Both the position numbers and the translations under genes were made by a program. A model generated the notes under the pieces. It did not search any database and was not told the origin of the DNA. It saw nothing but the letters and a program-made list of their open reading frames with translations. Shown piece by piece: positions 1-10,883 of a stretch of DNA of 64,000 nucleotides; position 1 is the first letter of the stretch, and every line of letters begins with the position of its first letter. Source of the DNA: Oxyruncus cristatus (taxonomy: Eukaryota; Chordata; Aves; Passeriformes; Cotingidae); the NCBI GenBank assembly GCA_013399855.1, contig VXAY01002085.1, positions 885,525 through 949,524 on the forward strand. Direction: 5' to 3'.

Positions 1-907
1 GCCTGCTTGGGCAGCCCCCCTAGGACTGCTCCGTATGTGGTGTCACTGACTGAGTCGAAGGACTGCTCTGTACAGGGAAAGGCGCTCAGAAAAATCGTTC
101 TGAATTAGTTATTACAGTTATATGACTAATATGTGTTGAACCCCTGACTGGACAGCCTCATAGAAAATTGTAACGACCTTAATTCGATTTGGCTTGATTT
201 ACTTTGGAAGAGATTTAGACTCATTCAATTAAACCCTGTTTAGTTTTCATTATAGCTTTCACACTGGGATTTTATGCAGTTTAACTAAACTGCTTGTTGT
301 TTACTCAGTGTGTTAACTGGAATTAAGCATCTAGAATTACCCTGTATAGAAGATATGTAAATGAAATCAGAAAAATTTATAGTATCATTGTTTCAGATAC
401 TGATATCTGAAAGGGTCAGACATTACCCCCCCAAATGTACACATGTACATACATACGTAGAGATAAGTAAAAAATGTCAGGTTGCTTTTGGACAGTTTTA
501 TTAAAAGAATTCTTCAGAATTTATCAAAATAATACAATTTAAAAAATTTCAAATTTGGTGAAAATACTGGTTTTGACTAATCCTAATTCATGAATTCTTT
601 TTTTGGAGACAGTTTGAACTTGTGTTTAAATATGTTTAATGAGGAAAAATTAGAAAACCTGATAGTGATTCTGATACTCTGCATTTCATTCACTGGCATG
701 AAAGAAATTCAAGGTAATCATAAACTCAGCATATGCTTGTTTTTACTTAATTTTCTTTGTGATGATCTGAAATATGCTAAGAATCACAGAAAATTATCTG
801 TTTCCTTTGATACATTATTCAAAAATTCAATCTTCAATTTTCTACAGTGCTGAAAGTGTTCACACATTTCACAGAATCCATTTCAATTTGAAAATTAGCA
901 AATAATT
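1..907. other. Unique AT-rich non-coding DNA
   Basis: I see no gene, RNA gene or recognisable repeat here. The longest open stretch is about 87 codons at 590-853 on the plus strand. It is rich in Leu, Phe and Asn codons, as expected from AT-rich DNA read by chance, and it matches no family I know. Confidence 0.6.
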
Positions 908-946
908 TCCCTTCCCTTCCCTTCCCTTCCCTTCCCTTGCCTTCCC
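908..946. repeat. (CTTCC)n pentanucleotide microsatellite, first tract
   Basis: The CTTCC unit is repeated about seven times with one T-to-G interruption near the end. It immediately precedes the first copy of the 83-bp duplicated segment. A second, shorter tract of the same unit precedes the second copy, so tract and segment were duplicated together. Confidence 0.9.
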
Positions 947-1023
947 GCCCATTAGTGTTCATTTATGCATCAATGTCTTATCCTTCAGCTTGTCCTTTTC
1001 TGAAAACTCTCCTGTTGTTTATC

Positions 1024-1024
1024 N
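1024..1024. other. Undetermined base (N), probable assembly join
   Basis: This single N lies between the two copies of the 83-bp duplication and beside the CTTCC tracts. It probably marks a join or an unresolved polishing position. Confidence 0.8.
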
Positions 1025-1052
1025 CAATTCGATCATTAACACATCATGTCCC

Positions 1053-1080
1053 ATCCCTTCCCTTCCCTTCCCTTCCCTTC
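1053..1080. repeat. (CTTCC)n pentanucleotide microsatellite, second tract
   Basis: Four to five further CTTCC units lie directly before the second copy of the duplicated segment. The tract is shorter than the one at 908-946, as is common for microsatellite length variation or a collapsed assembly. Confidence 0.88.
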
Positions 1081-1159
1081 CCGCCCATTAGTGTTCATTT
1101 ATGCATCAATGTCTTATCCTTCAGCTTGTCCTTTTCTGAAAACTCTCCTGTTGTTTATC

Positions 1160-2879
1160 CTTCTTATGGCCAAATTTAGTGCTTTCTTCTCCTTCCAGCT
1201 TCTTTACTCTCCTCATTTAGTTGACTCTCACTTTTCTCCCCAAGTCTCCCCACTGATGTTGACCAGACCAAACCAGTGCCTGGAATCACACAATCCGGTA
1301 CTGTCTCTGCACAACAGATGGGCAGTAGGAAAGGAGCTTCCTGGCTCAAGCACCTCCAGATAATGAAGGATTTCTAGTCACGCATAGTCGGGTTGCTGAG
1401 GCTTTGACACTTTCCTGAAACCTGCAGTTCTGAGTCAGGAAAGACTTCTGCTGAAAATGAGCTCTAACACAAAAGGCAGAGCTGGCTTTCTAAAACTAAC
1501 CCTTGGAGGAAACACTGGAATCTGGTCTTAGGTCTCAGATAGCATTTGAGTATTTGTGTGCATGCTTATGCGAAGTAAATCTATAAAATGTTGGCAGGGC
1601 ACTCTCTACTGGAATACTCTACTTCTGTATTATGGATAAACGTTTCTGAGAAATCATGCTCTCTGCCCAGTCATTATTTGCATCATCAGGCCATGCTTAC
1701 AAAGAAACAGTTTTTAACACATGTACTTATTATAATCTGGGTTCTTTTGTGGGTGATGGCAAAATTATTGGTCCTGAAATCGTGCGTGAGAGTGTCTGAA
1801 AAGACTGCATGAAATAGTTGTTCTGAGGTGTTACTTACCATAGCAAAACACTATTATTGTACAACTTATGACTATCAATTTTTTTTTTCTGGAGTCACAT
1901 GAGGTTCTAAATTTGATGCAGAAGGCATTCAAATCTATTGAACAGAAGAGGATTTAAATACTGCTTAGTGGAAAAATACAAGGCAGTTGGCACAAGGTAT
2001 CAATACCTCTACCTCTGTTTGCATTTTTACTCACAGGTGCAACCTTATTAATTAATGAGCATCTTCCATATCACTCTTGGACTGTTTATAGCAAAGATTT
2101 AACATTAAAAGATACCACCTTATCATAGCCTGTTATAATTATTGCTGCTAATAAAAACTGCATGAGACAAACACACCCATTTTGGTGGCCAATTTTTTTT
2201 TTTTGGCTTCAAAAATATTTTTTTCAGGTCCTTAGGTTTGGTCTAACAGACAAGACTTTCTGCTGCTCATCTCTTCCAGCTGAGCAGCATGTTGTTCACC
2301 TGCAGCCCCAGCAGTGAAGCGCTGATAAAGATTTTCTGTCACTGCCACTTCCACTCATGAAGAAGGAGAGGAACTGTCACACTTGGTCATTGTGAGAAGC
2401 CTTAAACTCCCACAGTGGAAGCATCTATTTATGCAGCAATGAACATTAGTATGGATATCCCTGGTAGATGATCTGTTCTAGGGGTTAGAAATAGACAAAG
2501 CAATTCAGATTCCTACAGAAAATATAAAAGTGTATAAGTACACAGGAAGTTAAGAGGGATCAGGAAGAAGATCCTAAGCATGAAATACACTATAATGGAA
2601 AATTGGAGTTAAAGAACATATGGTTGCCACAGTTTTGTTTTGTTGTTTTTTGTTTTTTTTTTTTTAATTAGGCTCTTGAAGTTAACTGAAATAGGAAACT
2701 TCAACTAAGCTTGTCTCTGAAGTGTTAATTTGTTGAAACACAAGTTCCCCACTATTCTGTGATTCTATTCAGTGGTATACAAAAGAACAAGACCCATCAT
2801 ACAGAATAACACAGGAGTGAGTTGAGATTTGTGACCCTTTATGGGTCAGGAATATAGCTTAGTTTCCTTGACCATTTTT
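1160..2879. other. Non-coding DNA without recognisable genes
   Basis: This is AT-rich sequence with several T homopolymers (about 1879-1888, 2191-2201 and 2643-2665). Open stretches are at most about 74 codons (1588-1812, plus) and show no known domain. I recognise no repeat family, although heavily decayed ones could be missed. Confidence 0.55.
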
Positions 2880-3895
2880 GGTGGGTTGACTCTGGTCAGA
2901 TGCCAGATGCCCAGCAAAGCCATTTTGTCATCTCAGCTGGATGGGAAAGAGAAATATAATGAAAGGTTCATGGGTCGAGATGTGAGTGACCACTCACATG
3001 GGTGAGTGGTCTCTCTCTCGTCAGTTACTGTCATGGGCAAAACACCTGACTTGGGGAAATTAATTTAATTTATCATTAATCAATTCAGAGTAGGATAATG
3101 AGAAATAAAATAAAAAAAAAATAAAAAAAACTCCCCCCCATTCCTCCCTCCCTCCTTTCCAGGCTTAAATTTAATCCCTATTTCTCTGCCTGCATTCCCC
3201 ACTAGGAAAGTAGATTATGGTCAGTTCATGATGTTGTCTCTCTCACTCCTTTCTCCTCAGTGGCAGGACTTCTCACACTCTTTCCCTGCTCCAGGCAGAG
3301 GTCCCTCCCACAGAAGACAGTCCTCCGTGAACTTCTTTAATGTTGGTCCTTCCCATGAGCTGCAGTACCTCACAGACTGCTCTAGCATGTGTCCCTCCCA
3401 TGGGATGCATTCCTTCAGGAACAGACTGCTCCAGTGAGGGTCCCCCACAGGATCACAAGTCCTGCCAGCAAATGTGTTCCAGCATGGGTTCCTCTTTCCA
3501 CGGGTCCACAGGTCCTGCCAAGAGACTACTCCACCGTGGGCTTCAGGTGTCCATCTGTTCTGGCACTGGAACCTGCAAGGGCCGCAAGTGGATCTCTGCT
3601 CCACTGTGGAGCTCCACAGGCTGCAGGGGCACAGCTGCCTCACCATGGTCTTCATCACGGGTTGCAGATGAATCTCCGCACCAGTGCCTGGAGCATCTCC
3701 TCTGGCTCCTTCTTCACTGACCTGGGTGTCTGCAGAGCTCTTGTTTTCACATATCCTCACTTCCCTCACCTCTGGCCACGGGGGACATGGGGGAAGCTTC
3801 TGGCAGCTTCTCACAGAAACCACCTCTCTAGCCCCTCTCCTACTACGAAACCCCAAAACCTTGCCACACCAACTTAATACATCATTCTACATAAG
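2880..3895. mobile_element. Avian LTR-retrotransposon-type interspersed repeat (probable ERV LTR fragment)
   Basis: The block runs from a GGTGGGTTGACTCTGGTCAG-like start, through an A-rich stretch at 3106-3130, to an end near CCAAAACCTTGCCACACC. It contains many variants of a short phrase around TGCTCCAG-TGGGTCCCTCCCA and CACGGG, giving an internally repetitive, locally GC-rich body. I recall this arrangement from a common bird repeat usually classed with endogenous retroviral LTRs; that assignment is from memory and was not searched. Orientation is uncertain and I found no terminal duplication. No viral protein frame is present. Open frames on both strands, including 199 codons at 3257-3856 minus, are by-products of the GC-rich repeat. 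Confidence 0.65.
2988..3011. repeat. Perfect 10-bp inverted repeat
   Basis: GACCACTCAC (2988-2997) is followed by a 4-base loop ATGG and its exact reverse complement GTGAGTGGTC (3002-3011). A further GTGAGTG lies just upstream at 2982-2988, so the same word occurs three times in alternating orientation. It lies inside the LTR-type repeat and could form a hairpin. Confidence 0.85.
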
Positions 3896-6800
3896 ATGTA
3901 GTTGTTTGGGAATGGAAGATACTTTGTTTCTGTATGAATCTCTGAGCATGTTATTGTCAGGGAGAGGAAAGTCTTTCTAGCCTGAGGACCTCGCAACTAC
4001 CCATCACACACTGAGATTTTTGGGTTCTGAGGCTGGGAAATGGATTTGTAAAAGGAAGCAGTAGCTTTTTGGGAATAAATCTCACCAGTGTTTCTACCTG
4101 AACTCTTTTAATAACTCTTCTTACTTAGAAGGATGATTTCATGTTTGTTTTTTTGACTAATTCATGTCTCTTTAAACCAAAATGCGATATGGGGTTTTTT
4201 TATGTTTATTATACTGTATAATATTATGTAGGAAAGATTAGCAATATAGCAGTTGAACTCTTAGGAAAACTGAACATAACATTGAAATATGACCTTGAAC
4301 TGCATTATGATACTTTTTTTTTTTAAAGTTGGTGAATATCAAAACACCTCATTTATCTGAAATGAAGTATATATGCTAATGTACCAAAACATTCATGAGA
4401 ACATCTGTAACATCACATCTCTGCTAGGTATATTTTTCTTGATGACTAGCGAATGAAGACTGTAGAAAGTTGAGATCAATAAGAAAAGTTATTTCTATGA
4501 TATAACATCCCCTTTCATTAAACCATTCCAAATGTAATGTTTCTAATTATATTTGCATATTATGACTAAAGAGCAAGATTCATAAATGCTGTGAGGCAGA
4601 GAAAGTTCCTGAAGTGAAGAAGTTATTTTGATTTACACCAGCTAAAGTTGGGCCAGAGGTGCAATTTGCAAAAATCATTGATTACTTTCATCCTAACATC
4701 TTAACTATTGCATATTTTATTGTACTAATAGTTCTTACAGTAGCTGCAGTATTAAATTAGAGTTTAACATTATGATCCATGAAATTTTTTGTGTATAAAT
4801 CAGGAAACTAAACTGAAAGTTTAACAGTAAGATTTATATACTTACATACTAAATCAGTACTCTAAAGTTTAAAATTTTTAAATAAGTTTTATATGCAGCA
4901 TACATCAATCAGAGCAGTATACTGATCATGAAAGTGAATGTGCATAAATCAAAATTCTGACACTATATATTAATGAATCATGGAAAATAAATTACACTTA
5001 GAAAGTGTTTTTTAATGTGGCAAGTTTCAATTTTATTGCACAGCAGACACTAACTTCTGAGAGTCTTGCTTGAAGCAGTCCTTTCTCTTTTACACTTTTG
5101 ATGCTACTAAAATACCTACTGTGGTCATCATTCAAGAAAAAAACCTAACAGACAAAAAATTAAAACACCAGACATGGGTCAATTGTTTAATACACCTAGA
5201 TTGTCAGCTAACATAAAATCAAGGATGTTTAACAACTGAAGGTCAAATGCCTAGTCCAGATTAATACAGTTTAAACTGCATATAGTCCTTTTTGCTTGTG
5301 TTTCCTTTTAGCTGGATATTTTTAAAAGTTTAGAAACATCCAATTGGAAAATGAGTTGACAGAGGTTTAGTCGGTGTTCAGTTCTGTGTTTATTGCTATG
5401 GTTATTTGTGCCACTCACAAGCCTTTCCCACACAGCATAAGTCAAGGAGTAAAATCATGATTGCTTCTCTGTCCCCTGAGAATTGGCTTCAGTGCAATCT
5501 GTTTGGGTGAAATAATGAACCTGCACCTAAGTTAAAAGACAGTTTAATATTTATTGAAGAGATAACATCCCTTAGGACAACAAATTATTACTTTTATTTT
5601 AGATTTATACTAACATACCAGCCAGAACAGAGCCCAGTAATGATCAGCTATGCAGCCTTGTCACTGAGGTAAGCAGCTTCATCATCATCAACTCCAAGGA
5701 CATTTCCATTCCACACATTGCTTTAACTTCTTTGTTCTGACCTTCATACATGCATCCTTCAACTCCTTCTCAATTTCCTCATCTTAATCCAGTCAAATTT
5801 CTCAAGTTAGATAACTCTACAATCCCTCTGCTCCCTTCTACCTTTTTTAAAAATTACTATTCACACTTATTTGTCACACAAAACTTTTGAATTCTGTTTA
5901 GGCTCTTGAAACAGCAATAGTATGTCATTCAAAAAACAGATGTGGGAAAGATCCCACACCTTGTGATTTTTGGTAGATTTTTGTCCTCACCCATGATGTA
6001 GGGAGCTTCATGAAAAAGTTTTGCATTCACTGTATCCTGTGAGCATGAGGTTATAGAAAGTGTAACAAAGCTTCTTTTCAAGGAAATGCAGTTCTTAAGA
6101 AAACTTTGCTTACCTTAACATTGTTCAAAACAAATATAGAACCTGAGCCTTGTTTTTAAAAATCATGGATTTACTTCAGAACTACTTATATTACATCACC
6201 ATCAACACTTTTTATTTGTCATCAATGTCACTTCTTGTCAGATACATTCTTTCCGCCTTTCTTGCTCTGTTTTCTTCTTTAATATAAAGAAATCCACAAC
6301 CTGCAATATTTACACAGCAGTTTCAGTAGAAATCTAAATAATGATCAAGTTTAAACTGAAGAGATTTGGGGCAGTTACTTGTAACCCCAAAAATGGTTGA
6401 CTACAGTGTGAGCTAGATACCTACGTAATTTTGCAAATCCGGTCCTTAGCCCGCAGTGAAAAGCAGATGCCTCATGGTACATTTTACAGATGGATCATGT
6501 AAACTGTGTGTCTGTGAATAGGTGTCACAGAGGTATTTCAGCTTCCTTTTGCCAGCTGACAAATAGAAATCATGCGCAGATGTTTCAGCAAAAAGAGAAA
6601 GAGGTAGAGAAGACAATTCTCAAGGAATACATGGAGCCAGCCTAACCCTCTGGTGTATGGGTTAGAAAAGCAAGCATATGGGTAACTGGGGAATTTTTCC
6701 AGACTCATTTAGAAAGATGTGATGAGCTCGATATCAGCTGCAGGAAGCTGAATCCTTCTGTGTATAACACTGGAGCTTGCAGTATCAGACGTGAATTCAC

Positions 6801-8544
6801 AGGGCACAGCGAATATGAACATTTTACACAGGAGATTTTTATCATACATAATTTTCTGGCATTTCCTAGGACACCTTGAGTGCTTTTCTATGGCACAGGA
6901 ACTATTTCTCTCTTACTGACAGGAAAAGTAGTGGAAATGAAGGAGTGGGTGAAGATGTTAAAGCTATATTCATTAATTTTCATGGTATCTGTGTATGTGG
7001 GCCTGGATCTACCAACTCCCCAACACTGTTGAACTACCTTTTATATCTAAGTCTTAGTGACTCAGCACAAGACATGCATTGACTATTCTCATGCCACTTT
7101 TCTAAGCTTTTGTTACTTAATGTTGTGTGACCTCCACGCCAGTTCTTGGGAATACATGTGCACCCATATATTCATCTTCTATATTTAACCCTCTAACAGT
7201 AACGGTGGAAAATCTAGAGCAAATTAATATTTAATATTAGTAAATTAATATCATTAAATCATCTCTACAGACCCATTCTGAGAAAAATTTGTCTTGATCA
7301 AGATGAAGGCACCTACTGCTAAAATTAAAGCACATCTGGGGTAAATAATGTAAATTCCTAACAACTTCTGGCCATAAGAACAGATTAACAGACATTCACT
7401 GTAAGCCAAGTCACTATGATAGATGTTAAAATCTTCCAGTGAAGAGATTAGTGGATGAGGAACATGGAATGTACAAAATGGAATGTCCCCTATTGTGCTA
7501 TAGGAAATATGTCCCTGGGCCATAGGGACAGCTATCTCCTGAGCCACTTTTGACTGACTTTCCTGTGAAATTCTAATTGGATAATGCATATTGAATATCA
7601 CATAATCTATTCATTTCTTCTCTGAAAAAATGTATGCAAATTGCATTTTTTATTTTCCCCATCTATTTTCAAGGTAAAACCGAGTCAAGTGGATTAACCC
7701 CTATTATCACATAACTACTTGTATCATATCCTTCTTTGGCTTATTTACTTTCTTTGATAATTCCAACAAAGTAGCTCCTACATTTTGATTAAGTTAATGT
7801 GAAGAAGAGAGAAGCAATGTAACAGCAGCATGTGCAACACATTATTGCTTCAAAACAGGGTTTTAATGACTGGGCAATAGTCCACCAATTTAGAGCTCTA
7901 ATTTGGCTGTGTTAGTGTGATATGAGAGTTTGTTCTTTGCATAAAATAAATTAAATGGGACTGACATAGTTGCACTTTCTTTTACATGTTAAAAATAGTA
8001 TTCTTTAACTTTTTGGGGGTATTACCTACAATGAAAATCAAAAGAAACATAGAAAGATATATATATGGATCATAAAATATCTTTAAAAAATAATAACTAT
8101 AAGGTGTTTAAATTTTCATGCATATGAATGTTTTTTTCTTGAACACAGTTAATTCAGTGATAAAATGTTTACTGCAATTTTTAATGCATTGTATTAATTT
8201 TAATATATTTTTTTGTAACCTTGTATTTTACCCAAGGGCACTTATTGCTTTAAAAAACCAAAAAAACTAATATTATCTGTTTTCAGTGTGTCTTTTTGAC
8301 TGGGATATAGAGGGAGAAATTCAAAGAAAAGGTTTTTATGTTTCTTCGGAATAATGGATACGATATTAATCTATTAAAAAGTCTTGCTTACATAAGTTTT
8401 CACCACATGTTTTCCTAACAGACTACAACTTGTGTATAAAAAGACACAGAGGCATTCACTTCCATAGGATGGTATGCTTTTATATTAGCCAAGGTTCTTG
8501 CCTGTATCTTAAACAAGTGTTTTAACAACTTCTAGAACAGCTGA
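3896..8544. other. Non-coding AT-rich DNA, gene-free
   Basis: In about 4.6 kb I see no gene, RNA gene or well-preserved repeat. The longest frame is 115 codons at 7254-7601 on the minus strand, of unremarkable composition and with no recognised domain. Homopolymers of 8-10 T occur, for example near 4313-4324. Decayed ancient repeats may be present but cannot be assigned by eye. Confidence 0.55.
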
Positions 8545-9150
8545 AGCTTGGGGGCACCTCTGGAGCTCATCTGGTTAAACTCCCTGCTCAGAGGAGGGTC
8601 AGCGAGAGCAGGTTGATCAGGACCATGGCAAGTCAGATTCTGAATGTCTACAAGGATGGAGAATCCACAATTCATGTCATCAGTCTTTTTCAGTGTTTGG
8701 TCACCATCATAGTAAAAATTTATTTTTCTCATGCTTAAGTGAAATTTCCTGTGTGTTTATTCCCATTACCTCTCATCCTGTCCCTGAGCACCACTGAGAA
8801 GGGTCTGGTTCTGTTGCCTTTACTCCCCATTTCAGGCATGTGGATAACTCCTCATTGAGCCTGACCTTCTCCAGACTGGTCACCCACATGTCTTTGAGCC
8901 TTTGCTCACATGACAGATGTTCCAGGCCTTGAATCATTGTGGTCCTTTTCTGGACTCACTCCAGTATGTCCATGTCTTGTACTGGGAAGCCCAGCACTGA
9001 GTACAGATCTCCAGATGTGTGTCACCAGAGCTGAGCACAGGAGAAGGATTACCTTCCTCAGCCTACTGCTGATGATGCACTGCCAGGATTGATGGCCTCC
9101 CTGGCCATGAGACCAGCACTGCAGCTCTGACACTCTCTGCAAGGCCACCC
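8545..9150 (-). mobile_element. CR1 LINE fragment, 3' region, minus strand
   Basis: Read on the minus strand this is the 3' part of an avian-type CR1 non-LTR retrotransposon. Landmarks in plus orientation are ACCTCTGGAGCTCATCTGG near 8557, CAAGGATGGAGAATCCACAA near 8651, CTCATCCTGTCCCTGAGCAC near 8773 and GGACTCACTCCAGTATGTCC near 8951. All resemble CR1 consensus text I know. CR1 elements move by target-primed reverse transcription and are usually 5'-truncated, which fits. The copy carries many substitutions and apparent internal deletions and has no intact frame. The ends are approximate and the 3' octamers are not clear. Confidence 0.85.
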
Positions 9151-10046
9151 TGATACAGCTCTCACCCCCAGCCCATGGGTTCTGCCTTCACTGTCCCCAT
9201 TTCCCAGCTCCAACAAAGTGGAGAAATTAAAACAGCATGGAATGGAAATAATGAATAGAAGTCTAATGCTAAACAAAGTATGGTGGGGGACACAGTCTAC
9301 TGCGGGGTACAGCTGTGTTCAAGGAAAATCTAGGAGCATCCTGTTCCCCGCTGAGAATAAAGCTGGATACTATAGATGAAACAACACAGATTCAACAGTA
9401 TGTATGGCATTTATTGCAGCAAAATCAGCTGGTATTTCAACCAGTCCCCTGTGGCTTCAGATTTGGCAGAACCAGACCAATCTTATTTGTACATTAGTGT
9501 TTTGCTCTTTGGGGCAAAGCGCTTGAACTGATATTTGTACTGTGGAATCATTTGTCCTTTACTCTTCTTGAGAACTGTGGCTCAAAAACTTTGTCAACTT
9601 TCAGTAATACTTTCATAAACATCAGAATATTATGTGATTTAGGGCTCAGGAAATTAAATATGTTGTGAATCCAGCTACTGTGATGAAAATTAATGAAAAA
9701 TGTGGTTCTAGGGAATAGTTATTTACTAAAAGAAAAACACAGTAAGTAGCTGTGTATCTTTCACTTTAATCAGCACGTATTATTAAACTCATTCTTCTTT
9801 AATCATTAGTTATAAAAGCAGATTTAGATGTACAGTCAAGCTCTTTAAAATGGACACCACTGTTTATGCTCTGCTTTCTTGGTGTGTTTCCCTCATTTTA
9901 ATAGCAGACTCTATACTTCAAGTACAGTAGTGATTAAAATACAGAATCAAGACTCAAACCACCTTCTTCCTGTACCTCAGTCAAACTCCCTTCTATCCTG
10001 GAAAATATGAGAAAGATAGGAGTGTCAAAACAGGTGAAAGACTGTA
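9151..10046. other. Non-coding DNA between CR1 copies
   Basis: I see no gene here. Frames are no longer than about 60 codons and have no recognised domain. Confidence 0.55.
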
Positions 10047-10883
10047 ACCTTTATATCAAACCTTGACAGGCTTGAGGTGTGGGCCCATGTGGATCACAAT
10101 GAAGGTCAACAAGGCCAAACTCAAGGTCCTGCTTCTGGATCGGGGCAAGCCCTGATATCCAGATTGGGGAGCAAACGGGTTGAGAGTAGCCCTGCAGAGA
10201 GGGAGCTGGGGGACAGTGCTGGATGAAAAACTGGCTATGAACTAGCAGTGTGTGCTGGCAGACCATCCTGGACTGCATTAATAGAAGTGTGGCCAGCAGG
10301 TCAAAAGAGATGATTTACCTGCTTTGGGGGTCAAAAGACCCACCTGGAGTATTGAGTCCACCTCAGGAGCTCCCAGTACAAGAACTTCAGTAATCTATTG
10401 GAGGGAGGCCAGAGGAGGGCCATGAAGATGATCAGAGAGCTGGAAGCTCTCCTATGGAGACAGGCTGAGAGAGTTGTGGTTGTTCAGCATGGAGAAGGCT
10501 TCAGGGAGATTTTATTGTGACTTTCAATATATAAAGAGGGCTTGTAAGAAAGGTGTAGAGAAGCTTTTTACTAAGGCCTGTAATGACAGGACAAGGGATA
10601 ACCAGATTAACCTAAAAGAGGGTAGAAAGAAAGGTATAAGAGGGTGTCTATAAGGAAGAAATTCTTTACTGTGAGAGAGTTGAGGTGAAAGAATAGGTTT
10701 TCTGGAGAAGTTTATGATGGCCCATCCCTGGAAATGTTCAAGGCTAGGCTGGATGGGGCTTCGAACAGTGTGGTCTAGCAGAAGGTATCCCTTGTGGGGG
10801 GGTAGAAGGTATCATGGTGGGGGGGTTGGAATAAAGGATCTTTAAGGTCTGTTCCAACCTGATCCATTCTATGATTCTATGAT
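10047..10883 (+). mobile_element. CR1 LINE fragment, 3' region with octamer tail, plus strand
   Basis: This is a degenerate CR1 3' segment on the plus strand. Diagnostic stretches include GAGGAGGGCCATGAAGATGA near 10411, GACAGGCTGAGAGAGTTG near 10459 and GGCCCATCCCTGGAAATGTT near 10719, and it ends in two ATTCTATG units at 10866-10882. The octamer end is the CR1 hallmark and marks the true 3' terminus. The region upstream of 10300 is more decayed and its CR1 identity is less certain. The copy carries a small tandem duplication at 10780-10826. No coding capacity remains. Confidence 0.88.
10780..10826 (+). repeat. Tandem duplication ending in G7 runs, inside CR1
   Basis: AGAAGGTATC, a short linker, then GTGGGGGGGT occurs twice: 10780-10803 and 10804-10826. 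CR1 elements of this type normally have one such segment just before the 3' end. This copy has therefore gained a local duplication of about 24 bp. Confidence 0.8.

Larger units (their letters stand above)
941..1159. repeat. 83-bp direct duplication flanking a single N
   Basis: Positions 941-1023 and 1077-1159 are the same 83 bases (CTTCCCGCCCATTAG through GTTGTTTATC), offset by 136 bp. I see no difference between the copies. The single N at 1024 directly follows the first copy. Identical copies beside an N at a microsatellite suggest two contig ends placed side by side instead of merged, although a very recent real duplication is possible. The open frames at 937-1363 arise from this duplication and are not genes. 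Confidence 0.85.

Noticed and set aside
3257..3856. 199-codon minus-strand open frame
   Set aside because: It lies wholly inside the LTR-type repeat, reads through its repeated GC-rich phrases and has overlapping frames on the other strand. It is a by-product of the repeat.
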